This document shows, piece by piece, positions 1 through 8,192 of a stretch of 12,732 bases of DNA. The notes below the pieces were generated by a model. It made no database searches and was not told the origin of the DNA. It worked only from the letters and a program-made list of their open reading frames with translations. The position numbers and the translations under genes were made by a program. How positions within the stretch are numbered: position 1 is the first letter of the stretch; each line of letters begins with the position of its first letter. This DNA is from Christensenella sp. UBA7868 (GTDB taxonomy: Bacteria > Bacillota > Clostridia > Christensenellales > UBA1242), in assembly GCA_002501285.1 (NCBI GenBank), contig DLSG01000095.1:1-12732 (forward strand), in the 5' to 3' direction.

Positions 1-280
1 ATGTTGATTTGAAAGAATTTATTAAAGATGATGCCCAAATTAAAATAAATGGTGACGAATTTGAGTTTGTTGATGGTGATTATAAAAAACAGGGAAATTA
101 GTTTGTTGTGAAGATTCTATAATATTGCCTGATATTTATTTTAAAAATCAGAACAACTTTTTAATACTTGCTAAAATAGATGAAAATATTGAGTGTTTAG
201 ATGCGGTTTTCACTCATAAAAAATCTATAAATGAACAAACAGGGGAAAGCGATATCGAATATTTTACAAATTTAAAATAA
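1..280 (+). pseudogene. 3' end of an unidentified gene, reading frame broken at an A run
   Basis: From position 3 the frame reads VDLKEFIKDDAQIKING and stays open to a TAG at 99-101. A second open stretch, one base back in frame, begins after a stop at 83-85 and runs to TAA at 278-280, ending in ESDIEYFTNLK. It contains no ATG or GTG and only one TTG (125-127), so it is unlikely to be a separate gene. Joining the two frames at the six A at 84-89 gives one continuous tail of 92 residues in which YKK is followed by TGKLVCCEDS. The composition (Asp, Glu, Lys, Asn, Ile rich, mostly hydrophilic) looks coding throughout. I do not recognise the family. The break could be a true frameshift, a length-variable homopolymer or an assembly error. 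The 5' part lies outside the window. Confidence 0.55.
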
Positions 281-331
281 ACAGTTATTAAAAAAAATAA
301 GATTTAATAAAAATAAATAAAATTAGATAAT

Positions 332-366
332 AAAAAAAGTTAGAGAATAAATCTCTAACTTTTTTT
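332..366. terminator. Bidirectional intrinsic terminator
   Basis: A perfect 15-bp inverted repeat (332-346 and 352-366) flanks the 5-base loop ATAAA. The core is GTTAGAGA paired with TCTCTAAC. Seven A on the left and seven T on the right give a U run for transcripts from either strand. It sits between the plus-strand gene ending at 280 and the minus-strand gene ending at 389, so it can serve both convergent genes. Confidence 0.9.
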
Positions 367-388
367 ATAATTTAATGTTTCTATTAAA

Positions 389-3300
389 TTATTTAACTTT
401 CATTCTTGTCCTTAATTTAATAAATAAGAATACACCGCCTGCAACGATTAGAACTGCAACAACAATTAAAATTATTGATACGGCTGAAAGTGGTTCTGTT
501 TTGTTTAAAACAAAACTTAATTCAGTATTTCCACTTGAAGATTTTATTTGAATGATATAAACGCCTTTGGCATCTTTTGGAATTGTGTAGTTATTTAAAG
601 CATTTACACTTGAGTTATTAATTTCAGCAATTAAAGTGTCGTTTAAATAGATTCCGCATTCACCAATTTGAGTGAAAATTAGGTAAGGGTTATAAGATAA
701 TGTAATTGGTTTTGAGGTTTCTCCGCCATAAGCAAGGGTAGAGTTGATTGTAATTTTAGCGTTTTTATCTCTTATCCAAACTTTAAAGGAATAAGTTGTT
801 TCACCCAAAATTAAATTTTGTGTTTTAACAAAAATTTCATATAATCCACTTGCATCATAAGATTCTACTTTAACTGTATTTTCTTCTCCGTCAGGAATAA
901 TTGTTGAATACAAAATTTCGCTTGAAAGATTTAGATTGTATAAATAAGTTCTTTCAAAATCGTCTTCAGAAAGTTTGTAAAGATTTTCAAGTTGTTCTAA
1001 TTTAACAATATCAAAATTGCCTTCTTCGTCTGCATAAAGAGGGAATAAACTTGAAATTCGTTTTAACTCATTTGTTACATCTTTACCATCTTTTAATATT
1101 TTAGAAATATTTTGACCGTTTAAACTTACAAAACTAAATTCTTTTAATGCTTCGTTTGAGTTTAATATAGTAAAGTAAAGTGTTCTTTCAACAGGGGTAA
1201 GTTTAGCATTAATACTTACATAACCCGTAATTAAAACTTTATAGAAACCATATTTTGTAAATACATAATTTCTGTTTGTATCTCTTACAATTTTAGTGAT
1301 TTCGGTGTTATTTAGCCATGCTTGTACTGTTATGCTGTGTTCTTGCGTTGAAACATATTGTCTTTCGTCTAAAATTGTTAAATTTACAGTGTTGTTATAA
1401 ATTTGATATTGAACTGGAATTTCGTCGTTTATTTTTACGGCAATTTCGTTTAGTATTGCAACTTGTAGGAAAGTGTTGCCATTAAATAATTGATTATTAC
1501 CAGCATAATCTTCAAAATAAATACTGTAAACGCCACTTGGAACATTATCTAAAACAATTGTTTGAATATCTTCACTAGAAGTGTACATATTTGCATTTAA
1601 GTCAATAAGTTCGTTATTATAATAAATTTTTACAACTATTTTATTGCTATCTCCATTATATAATGGAAGAGTGATTTTAACGCCTTCGGTTGAAATTAGA
1701 GAATAACCTTTTATGTTTGATGTTATATCACTTGGGTGAGTTGTTGTTTCAATTTTAAATGAACTTTCATCTTCACCGAATTTTAAGAAGTTTGAGTTAA
1801 AATCAATATTTTTTACTGCAACATATTTAAAGACAGAACCAGCTTGTTTTATTAGATATAAACTAAAACTTGAATCAGTTGGAGTTAGAACTTCGTATGA
1901 AAGCTTGAAATCTGTGTTTACAACAAGTTTTGTTTTGTAAATTGAATAATAAACTTCAAATATTTGTTCGGTAGTATTTCCATTTTCTATAAAACTTAAA
2001 TTTTCAGTTATTCCATAAGAAGGAATTTCAAAATTTGTAATATTTTGTTCGTCTGTCATAATTAAGTATGTTTGGTTAGTTGCTGTTGTAATTTGGAAAT
2101 TATAAGAAACTTTTTTACCAAGTTCATTTGTTATAGTTACAGTGTAATTTCCAAGTTCAGAGAATGTGTAACTAGGAGTTGTTATATTAAATGATTGAGT
2201 ATTATTTTCAAATACTTTTGTAACCATTATTGAAGAAATTTCAAATGGGGTATCGTTTATATAACTTAAATGAACATTTTTAGAAGTTGAAATAGATATA
2301 GTTTCAGTTATATTTAAAGTATTTCCAGAACTATCAGAAAATTCAAGTTTAGGCATTAATGGATAGTAAATATAACTAAATTGTAAATTGCTTGGAAGAT
2401 TGTCATCTAGTTTAGTTAAATCGGTTAAAGTAATCATAAATTTAACTTGTACATTTTTTAAACTTTCGTCGTTTAAAATTTCAAATAAATCTAATTTACT
2501 TTGAACATTCAATATGTCTAACTTTTGAACAACAGTGCTTGGTAGTAATTGATAATTTACTGCAATAGAGTATAGGCTTGGGTTAAATTCAAAGTAAACA
2601 CCGCTAGAATATTGAGTATAGTTTTCTCCGTTTTTTGTAACAAAGAATGCTGTTTCACCATTGTCAGAAGGTCCAAAAGTAAATTTGCTTTCACCTTTTT
2701 CGCCTAAATATCTAACTGTCCTTTGAACTCGATTAAAGTTATCAATCCATTCAAAGTAGTAAACATTTACAGTTTTATCTTCACCATTTATTTTTATAGA
2801 GTTTGTAAAAGTGAAAATAGATGTTGTGGTTTTGTCAAGAGTAATTTTGTTTCCGTTGCTATCTTGCGATAGTAATTCACCTTTTTTACCATTAATAACA
2901 GGGTAAACATTTAAAGTTTTAATAAATGTTGCGTTTTGGCTTGAATTTGGAACAGTGATAACAATACTTCTTTCATAATTTTTAATGAAATCTACAATTT
3001 CAAATTCTTTGTTTGGAGTAGTGTTTGTAATAATTAACTTATCTTCACTTCTGTTTGAAATCTCAATTTTATATATATTTCCATATTCGTTTAAATCAGC
3101 ATAACTTAAAATGATTTGATTAATTCGTGATACTAAATTTTCAAGACTTTCAAAATACTCAAAGTTTGTATCAAGTGAAGTGAAAGGCAAGTATCTTAAA
3201 TTATAAACGCTAGCATTTTCAGTGTTTTCGTTAATAGAAACTTTTACATTTAAAAAGTCAAAATTAGAAATGTTTATTTTAGTTAAACTAAATCCTGCAT

Positions 3301-6300
3301 TTGCTAGATTGGTTTCGTTTGATTCAGTTTGATAAGTCTTGTCATCATCTAAAACATATTCGCAATTAATATTTTGTGATGGGGCATAAAGAACTGTGTA
3401 AATAGTGTAGTTTCCAGCTTCGTCCATTTCGATTATTTCATAGAAGCCTTCTCCATCTTTAAAGAAATCTGCAATATCTTCGTTGTATTGTTTTACGCTG
3501 TATAATAATTTATCGTCTAAATATGTGTTAATATCAAATCTGTATCTAGAAATTGATTGGTCAGAATATCTAGGGTCACCAATTACAAGACTTTGTTGAT
3601 TTTGAATATTATCTGAACTAAATTTATTATATTTACGAATATAAATATTTGAAGTGTCTGTATAATCGATATTGCTTTCATTGTCAATGTCTGCTGGAAG
3701 ATTATTGTCAACAGCGGCAAAACTTGGGCTGTTAGAAGCAATAAATACGAAATTGTCAAAGTTAATATCGCTTGATAAATCTTTGTTTAAAATACTATTT
3801 TTAAGGGTCTCTTTTTCGCTTTCTGTTAAAAATTTATCATTTTCCAAATATTTTATAAAGTTTTTATTTGGGGCAGTGTGGTCAATAATCATTGAAATTA
3901 CATTTGACCCAAAGTCTAGATTATCGTCTGTTAAATTATATTTATCTTTGTTATAGTTATAAGAAATTTCAAGGTCATATTTTGCTTCCAAACTAATTCC
4001 GTTGTTAAATAACGCATCAGAGTTTTTGCTTGGATTTAAAATAGATAATGTATAGTGATAACGATTTGTGTCACCAATTTTTACTTTTGATAGTCCAAAT
4101 ACATTTCCGATTGTAGAAATATAATATACTCTTTCACCATCTAATGTAAAATATAAAGGTTGTCTAGTAGAAGTGGTTCTAAAAATTTCTTTTCCATTTT
4201 GTCTTAAAATAATATTATTAATGTCGATGTTATAAATAAATTCACTTTCACTATCTTCAAATTCGAAACTTAATTTGTTAGTGTTTGTACTGCTTTTATT
4301 TTCTAAACTTTCATTATCGTCTTTTACATAAAATCCTTGCGGAGCTTTTGTGTCAACTTTAATTTTTAATTCAATAAAGTTTGAAGTTCTAATATTGTCA
4401 ATAGAAATAACATTTTCGAAAATATTTTTTAAAGTGTTGTCATAAATAATTAGGGTATAGTCGCCTTTTGATAAAACATTATTATTAACAATATTATTTT
4501 GAGCATCAACTAAAACATAATTTAATTTTAAGTTTTCTTTGTCTTCGCTTGGTAAATTTTCATATTTATAAACAAAATCTTTATCATCAGAATTTTTCCA
4601 TACAAAATTTAACATATTTGTGACAAGTTGTGAATTATTCAATAGATATTTATAAATTGTGCTTGCTGAAAGAGAGATATCATCAAAAGTTATATTAATA
4701 TTATCACCAATAAGTTTTTCTGATCTGTTAGAGAAGAAACTAATTGCAGATTTACGATCTAAATAAATAGTTTGAGAAGTTTCAGTGTTGTTTTTATATT
4801 TTTTAGTTATAACATATTTTCCTTCTTTTGAAACATATTTACCATTTTGATATGTTGTAACAACAGGGTTTACAATATAATCACCGCTTGCAACTCCGTT
4901 ATATGAAATACTGCCACTTTCGCTTCTTGATAAAATATCAAAAGATTCTTTGTTGCCAAAAACAATTTTACCATCAGCGTCTTCAATGAAAGGGTAGAAG
5001 TCAAGGGTTAAACTTTCAAGATCAAATTCGTCACCTTTATTGTTTTTTATAAAAGTGATATAAAGGTTTTCGCTATTTGTTGCACTACTATTGAAAACTC
5101 TTGAATATTCGTCATTTTTTCTTCCAAAAATCAAAATTCTATTTCTGTCGGTGTTAAGTTCAAATTGTTTGATTGTTTTACCGCTTTTTACATTAAAGAT
5201 TATGTCAATTTCATTATCATCAGGAGAAACGTTTAAAATGTTTCCACTAACGATTTTTCCATAATTGTTAACAATTTCTTCTGAAATGCTATTTAATGAT
5301 TTTCTTGAAATAGAAATTTCTTCATTTTTCCTTAAAATGCTTTGATTATAGAAGATGGTGTTGTCACTGTTTGAAATTGTGGGTTCAATATAACTTTCGC
5401 CAAAATATTTTTTAGAGAAGTATTCTCTTGCAAAATTAGCGTTATTTTGTGTTACTTTAAATTCTAGTGCTTTATTGTCACCAAAAATTAAAGAATAATT
5501 GTTTGAAACAAAACTCATATTATCAGATTTTTCGCTTAATGCATTTTCTGACAAGGAATTGCCATCAATAACAAGGTCTTTTTCGCCAGAAGCATTTTCT
5601 CCAATTTTAACAATGTCGTTTACTTCTAAAACAATATTTTCGGTGTTATCCAGCAAAACAAAGAATGTTTTTGTATTTCCAGCTAAATCTGAAATTGTAA
5701 ATTTATATAATGCAGAAATTGAAAGTACTGCGTTAGAATTGTTTTTATCAATATAAATTCCATCAAAACTTGTTAGGTTGTTTAATGTTGTGTTTGAATA
5801 AGTTAAGTTGTTGTATAAATCTAAAAGTTGATAATTGTTAAATATATTAAGTTTTCCATCTGGTGTAAAACTATATTTTTGCTCTGAACTTACATTTTTT
5901 AACGCCACATAATCATATTTAACTTTTAAAGTGTTGTTTTTTACATCTTTATTTTTTGCAAAAACTGCAAAAGATTTATCAGTTTCTGTTTTTAAAAGGG
6001 AACTAGAATTTGAAAGTAAATTGTTATAGATATAATTATTTTCGTTGTCTTTTTCAATGCTTATAACATTAAATTCAATTTCTTTTGTGTCGATTGTAAA
6101 TTGCTTTTCAATTGTAACTTCACTTGTTCCATAAGTTAGTTGAACAAGATATGTGCCGTCATTTGAGTGATCTAAATTTGCTAAAAATTCAACATAATTT
6201 TTATCTTTGTATGTTTTTACTTGATAGTTTTCAAAAATTTCGCCATTTTTAACAAATTTAATTTTGTTTGGTAAACTGAATGGGTTTTCACTTTCTTTTT

Positions 6301-7843
6301 TCCAAATTACAAAAACATCTGTATTTGTAAAGCCACTTGTGTTAATTAAACTTTCAGTTTCTAGGTTAGAAACAAAGTCGATTTTTGGGGTAGAGTTTTC
6401 AATGTTAAACATTATAACTTTATAGAAAGTTTGATTTGATAAACTTCCAATTTCAAATTTATAAGGAATAATTACAACATACAAGCCATTTTCTTCAAAA
6501 CGCTTGCTGGTTGAAAAGTTTAATCCACCAATATTATAGTTATAATTTTTGTCTAATATGTAATATTTTGCTCCACTTAAATTTTCTGTTACATAACTGT
6601 TAATTTTTACAGGTGCTTGATTTGTTGTTGCAATAGTGCTAACTAAACTTGGATTATTTTTTAATTCAAGTGCGATATTTTCAATTGTAGGAACTCCGTT
6701 TGTTAAAAAAGAAGGAACATAACTAAAATCACTTTTAAAAGTGTTATTGAAAAGTGGTTTGTAATCTTGATTTAATCTTTTTATTTCAGCGTCTTGTTCA
6801 GAATAATTTTTATATAATGCTTCATATCCAAAATTATAAAGTGTTTGGCTATCAAGTCCTGAAACATTTTGAGTTTTTGAACTATCTAAAATTGTCAAAT
6901 TTTCATTTTCTTTTATCGCTAGATTATATTGAATATGATATTCACCAATTCTGTTTAATTCGATTTTTGCTTTTCCGCTTGCATCAAGGGTTAAAGTTTT
7001 ACTCTCGAAAATATTTTTGTTTGAAGAGTTTAATTTAACTTCGTTATTTTCATATAAAACTGTTAAATCAACAGAAGTTTCGTTGTAGGAATAGTTAATT
7101 GTAGGAATGAATTTATTTGGGTTAAAATAAACAACAGGGGAGTTTTCTAAACTTTTGTTGTAGTAATAAACTTCACTACCATCTTCTTTTTTTAAGAAGT
7201 TGTCAATTTTAAATTTATTATCATTTTTGAAATATTCGTTTTCATCAACTAAAAAGAAATCGGCACTTTTAGTTTCGCTAATAACATTATTTCCGTTTGT
7301 TGTGTAAGAATAGTTAAACGAAAAGTTTAAGTGAGCACTTTCGCTGTAATCAAAATCTTCGCCAATAGTCTTTAAACTTGTAAAGTCAAAAGCCATTATA
7401 AAGATACGATTTTCCGAACTGTCTGACACTTTTAATGGTTCAACTAAAATATTGCTCTGTTTGCCATTTGTTGAGACTATCAAACTTGCAGTTAGAAATC
7501 TGATTATAGAACTGTCTGTTGGCATTAAAGTTACAAGCACGGCTTGATTAGCGCTTGGATTTATAGAAACTGCCTCGCCACTTAAAATAGTTTGTGAATT
7601 GTTTACAATTTCATCATAGTTTGCAAATAATTCTTCTGCTGAATATTCGCCAAGTTTTTTTACATTCCCGTTATTTGTAATTTGGCTGTTTGTATATTCA
7701 ACTTTCTTGATGTCAATAGTAATGCTTTCACTTGCGGCTTCTAGGTTTAAAATTTTGTTTGGTTTTACGCCCAGCCACGAAAAACCAGCAAGCAGTGCGC
7801 AAGCAAAAATTAATAAAAATGATAGTTTTTTAAATTTACCCAT
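389..7843 (-). CDS. Giant secreted, membrane-anchored surface protein with Ig-like repeat features
   Basis: This 2484-residue protein is built for the cell surface. Residues 1-7 are basic (MGKFKKL), a hydrophobic stretch follows at about 8-25, and a cleavage site is plausible near EAAS (about 36-39). The C-terminus has one hydrophobic helix at 2454-2475 and a basic tail, KLRTRMKVK, giving a type I anchor with the bulk outside. There is no LPXTG sorting motif. The body is rich in Asn, Ser, Thr and Lys and nearly free of Cys. It recurrently carries D-x-A-G-N turns (D719 DLAGN, D1474 DEAGN, D2112 DYAGN; DASGL at 2330) and D-x-x-AP linkers (DTKAP at 1164, DHTAP at 1321). Such motifs are typical of bacterial Ig-like strands in adhesins, so tandem beta-sandwich domains are inferred. 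The ATG at 7841-7843 follows GTAGGAG with 5-base spacing. Adhesion or contact with other cells is the likeliest role; the ligand is unknown. It is transcribed alone, from its own promoter. Confidence 0.85.
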   Translation of the reverse strand: MGKFKKLSFLLIFACALLAGFSWLGVKPNKILNLEAASESITIDIKKVEYTNSQITNNGNVKKLGEYSAEELFANYDEIVNNSQTILSGEAVSINPSANQAVLVTLMPTDSSIIRFLTASLIVSTNGKQSNILVEPLKVSDSSENRIFIMAFDFTSLKTIGEDFDYSESAHLNFSFNYSYTTNGNNVISETKSADFFLVDENEYFKNDNKFKIDNFLKKEDGSEVYYYNKSLENSPVVYFNPNKFIPTINYSYNETSVDLTVLYENNEVKLNSSNKNIFESKTLTLDASGKAKIELNRIGEYHIQYNLAIKENENLTILDSSKTQNVSGLDSQTLYNFGYEALYKNYSEQDAEIKRLNQDYKPLFNNTFKSDFSYVPSFLTNGVPTIENIALELKNNPSLVSTIATTNQAPVKINSYVTENLSGAKYYILDKNYNYNIGGLNFSTSKRFEENGLYVVIIPYKFEIGSLSNQTFYKVIMFNIENSTPKIDFVSNLETESLINTSGFTNTDVFVIWKKESENPFSLPNKIKFVKNGEIFENYQVKTYKDKNYVEFLANLDHSNDGTYLVQLTYGTSEVTIEKQFTIDTKEIEFNVISIEKDNENNYIYNNLLSNSSSLLKTETDKSFAVFAKNKDVKNNTLKVKYDYVALKNVSSEQKYSFTPDGKLNIFNNYQLLDLYNNLTYSNTTLNNLTSFDGIYIDKNNSNAVLSISALYKFTISDLAGNTKTFFVLLDNTENIVLEVNDIVKIGENASGEKDLVIDGNSLSENALSEKSDNMSFVSNNYSLIFGDNKALEFKVTQNNANFAREYFSKKYFGESYIEPTISNSDNTIFYNQSILRKNEEISISRKSLNSISEEIVNNYGKIVSGNILNVSPDDNEIDIIFNVKSGKTIKQFELNTDRNRILIFGRKNDEYSRVFNSSATNSENLYITFIKNNKGDEFDLESLTLDFYPFIEDADGKIVFGNKESFDILSRSESGSISYNGVASGDYIVNPVVTTYQNGKYVSKEGKYVITKKYKNNTETSQTIYLDRKSAISFFSNRSEKLIGDNINITFDDISLSASTIYKYLLNNSQLVTNMLNFVWKNSDDKDFVYKYENLPSEDKENLKLNYVLVDAQNNIVNNNVLSKGDYTLIIYDNTLKNIFENVISIDNIRTSNFIELKIKVDTKAPQGFYVKDDNESLENKSSTNTNKLSFEFEDSESEFIYNIDINNIILRQNGKEIFRTTSTRQPLYFTLDGERVYYISTIGNVFGLSKVKIGDTNRYHYTLSILNPSKNSDALFNNGISLEAKYDLEISYNYNKDKYNLTDDNLDFGSNVISMIIDHTAPNKNFIKYLENDKFLTESEKETLKNSILNKDLSSDINFDNFVFIASNSPSFAAVDNNLPADIDNESNIDYTDTSNIYIRKYNKFSSDNIQNQQSLVIGDPRYSDQSISRYRFDINTYLDDKLLYSVKQYNEDIADFFKDGEGFYEIIEMDEAGNYTIYTVLYAPSQNINCEYVLDDDKTYQTESNETNLANAGFSLTKINISNFDFLNVKVSINENTENASVYNLRYLPFTSLDTNFEYFESLENLVSRINQIILSYADLNEYGNIYKIEISNRSEDKLIITNTTPNKEFEIVDFIKNYERSIVITVPNSSQNATFIKTLNVYPVINGKKGELLSQDSNGNKITLDKTTTSIFTFTNSIKINGEDKTVNVYYFEWIDNFNRVQRTVRYLGEKGESKFTFGPSDNGETAFFVTKNGENYTQYSSGVYFEFNPSLYSIAVNYQLLPSTVVQKLDILNVQSKLDLFEILNDESLKNVQVKFMITLTDLTKLDDNLPSNLQFSYIYYPLMPKLEFSDSSGNTLNITETISISTSKNVHLSYINDTPFEISSIMVTKVFENNTQSFNITTPSYTFSELGNYTVTITNELGKKVSYNFQITTATNQTYLIMTDEQNITNFEIPSYGITENLSFIENGNTTEQIFEVYYSIYKTKLVVNTDFKLSYEVLTPTDSSFSLYLIKQAGSVFKYVAVKNIDFNSNFLKFGEDESSFKIETTTHPSDITSNIKGYSLISTEGVKITLPLYNGDSNKIVVKIYYNNELIDLNANMYTSSEDIQTIVLDNVPSGVYSIYFEDYAGNNQLFNGNTFLQVAILNEIAVKINDEIPVQYQIYNNTVNLTILDERQYVSTQEHSITVQAWLNNTEITKIVRDTNRNYVFTKYGFYKVLITGYVSINAKLTPVERTLYFTILNSNEALKEFSFVSLNGQNISKILKDGKDVTNELKRISSLFPLYADEEGNFDIVKLEQLENLYKLSEDDFERTYLYNLNLSSEILYSTIIPDGEENTVKVESYDASGLYEIFVKTQNLILGETTYSFKVWIRDKNAKITINSTLAYGGETSKPITLSYNPYLIFTQIGECGIYLNDTLIAEINNSSVNALNNYTIPKDAKGVYIIQIKSSSGNTELSFVLNKTEPLSAVSIILIVVAVLIVAGGVFLFIKLRTRMKVK

Positions 7844-7866
7844 AATAACTCCTACTTAATATGAAT

Positions 7867-7896
7867 ATTTTAACATATTTTCATTTTTTAAATCAA
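7867..7896 (-). promoter_or_regulatory. Promoter of the giant surface protein gene
   Basis: Read on the minus strand, TTGATT (7891-7896) is followed after 18 bp by TAAAAT (7867-7872). TG plus one base precedes the -10, giving an extended form TGTTAAAAT. Transcription would begin near 7860, about 17 bases before the ATG, which just leaves room for the ribosome site at 7849-7855. The layout closely matches the pilin promoter at 10414-10442. Confidence 0.6.
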
Positions 7897-7920
7897 ACAA
7901 AAATGAATATATTATTTAAA

Positions 7921-7949
7921 AATAATTTATATATAATATATAAACTATT
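7921..7949. repeat. 29-bp near-perfect palindrome upstream of the surface protein promoter
   Basis: The left arm AATAATTTATATAT (7921-7934) and right arm ATATATAAACTATT (7936-7949) are complementary at 13 of 14 positions around a single central base. The one mismatch becomes a G-U pair in minus-strand RNA. It lies about 25 bp upstream of the -35 of the surface protein promoter, where an operator might sit. It has almost no G or C, so chance symmetry in AT-rich DNA is a real alternative. Confidence 0.4.
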
Positions 7950-8100
7950 ATTTGAAATTTTTTAATTTTTATTATTAAATGATTAAAAGTCAAAAGCAAT
8001 AAAACTTTAAAGGAATTAAATTAAACTTTTAATAAAAAAGCAATGAAAACATAAATAACTATTAAATAAAATTATCAAATGAAATTATTCGAAATTATAA

Positions 8101-8145
8101 ATATAAATAAAAAAGGAGTTAATGCATAAAAGCAAAACTCCTTTT
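8101..8145 (-). terminator. Intrinsic terminator of the coupling protein gene
   Basis: A 10-bp stem, AAAAGGAGTT (8111-8120) with AACTCCTTTT (8136-8145), is capped by a short inner TGC/GCA pairing (8123-8125 and 8132-8134). On the minus strand the stem runs into CCTTTTTTATTT, a good U run. It lies 45 bases past the coupling protein stop and ahead of the surface protein promoter, so the two minus-strand genes are probably separate transcripts. Confidence 0.8.
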
Positions 8146-8150
8146 AAAAA

Positions 8151-8192
8151 TTTTTATTTTTATTTTTATTTTTATTTTTATTTTTATTTTTA
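8151..8192. repeat. Seven tandem TTTTTA (minus strand TAAAAA) hexamers at the coupling protein stop
   Basis: Seven exact copies of a 6-bp unit run from 8151 to 8192. The first copy on the minus strand supplies the TAA stop of the coupling protein gene (8190-8192). Because the unit is two codons long, every later copy places another TAA in the same frame. The array fills the space between the stop and the terminator. Confidence 0.9.

Larger units (their letters stand above)
7844..8189. other. AT-rich gap between the surface protein and coupling protein genes
   Basis: No coding region is apparent here. From left to right it holds the surface protein gene's ribosome site and promoter (7849-7896), a near-perfect palindrome (7921-7949), about 160 bases of AT-rich sequence with no convincing signal apart from a GAAATTAT direct repeat (8081-8088 and 8091-8098), the coupling protein gene's terminator (8111-8145) and most of a hexanucleotide repeat array (8151-8192). 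Confidence 0.7.

Noticed and set aside
84..90. Programmed -1 ribosomal frameshift heptamer A AAA AAC
   Set aside because: The heptamer is not in register with the upstream frame (codons are TAT AAA AAA CAG), so tandem slippage by the standard mechanism is not supported.
3672..7038. Plus-strand open frames of 85-94 codons at 3672-3956, 5499-5756 and 6754-7038
   Set aside because: They lie wholly antisense to the giant surface protein gene, have no ribosome site or recognisable protein features, and are explained by its base composition.
7796..7843. Lipoprotein signal (Cys15 in LIFAC) in the giant surface protein
   Set aside because: Phe at the -2 position does not fit the lipobox, and the Cys sits inside the hydrophobic core rather than at its end.
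8081..8098. GAAATTAT direct repeat as a regulator site
   Set aside because: It is short, nearly pure A/T and lies downstream of a terminator with no promoter nearby; chance is enough to explain it.
8151..8192. CRISPR-like array
   Set aside because: The unit is a 6-bp hexamer with no spacers; it is a simple microsatellite.
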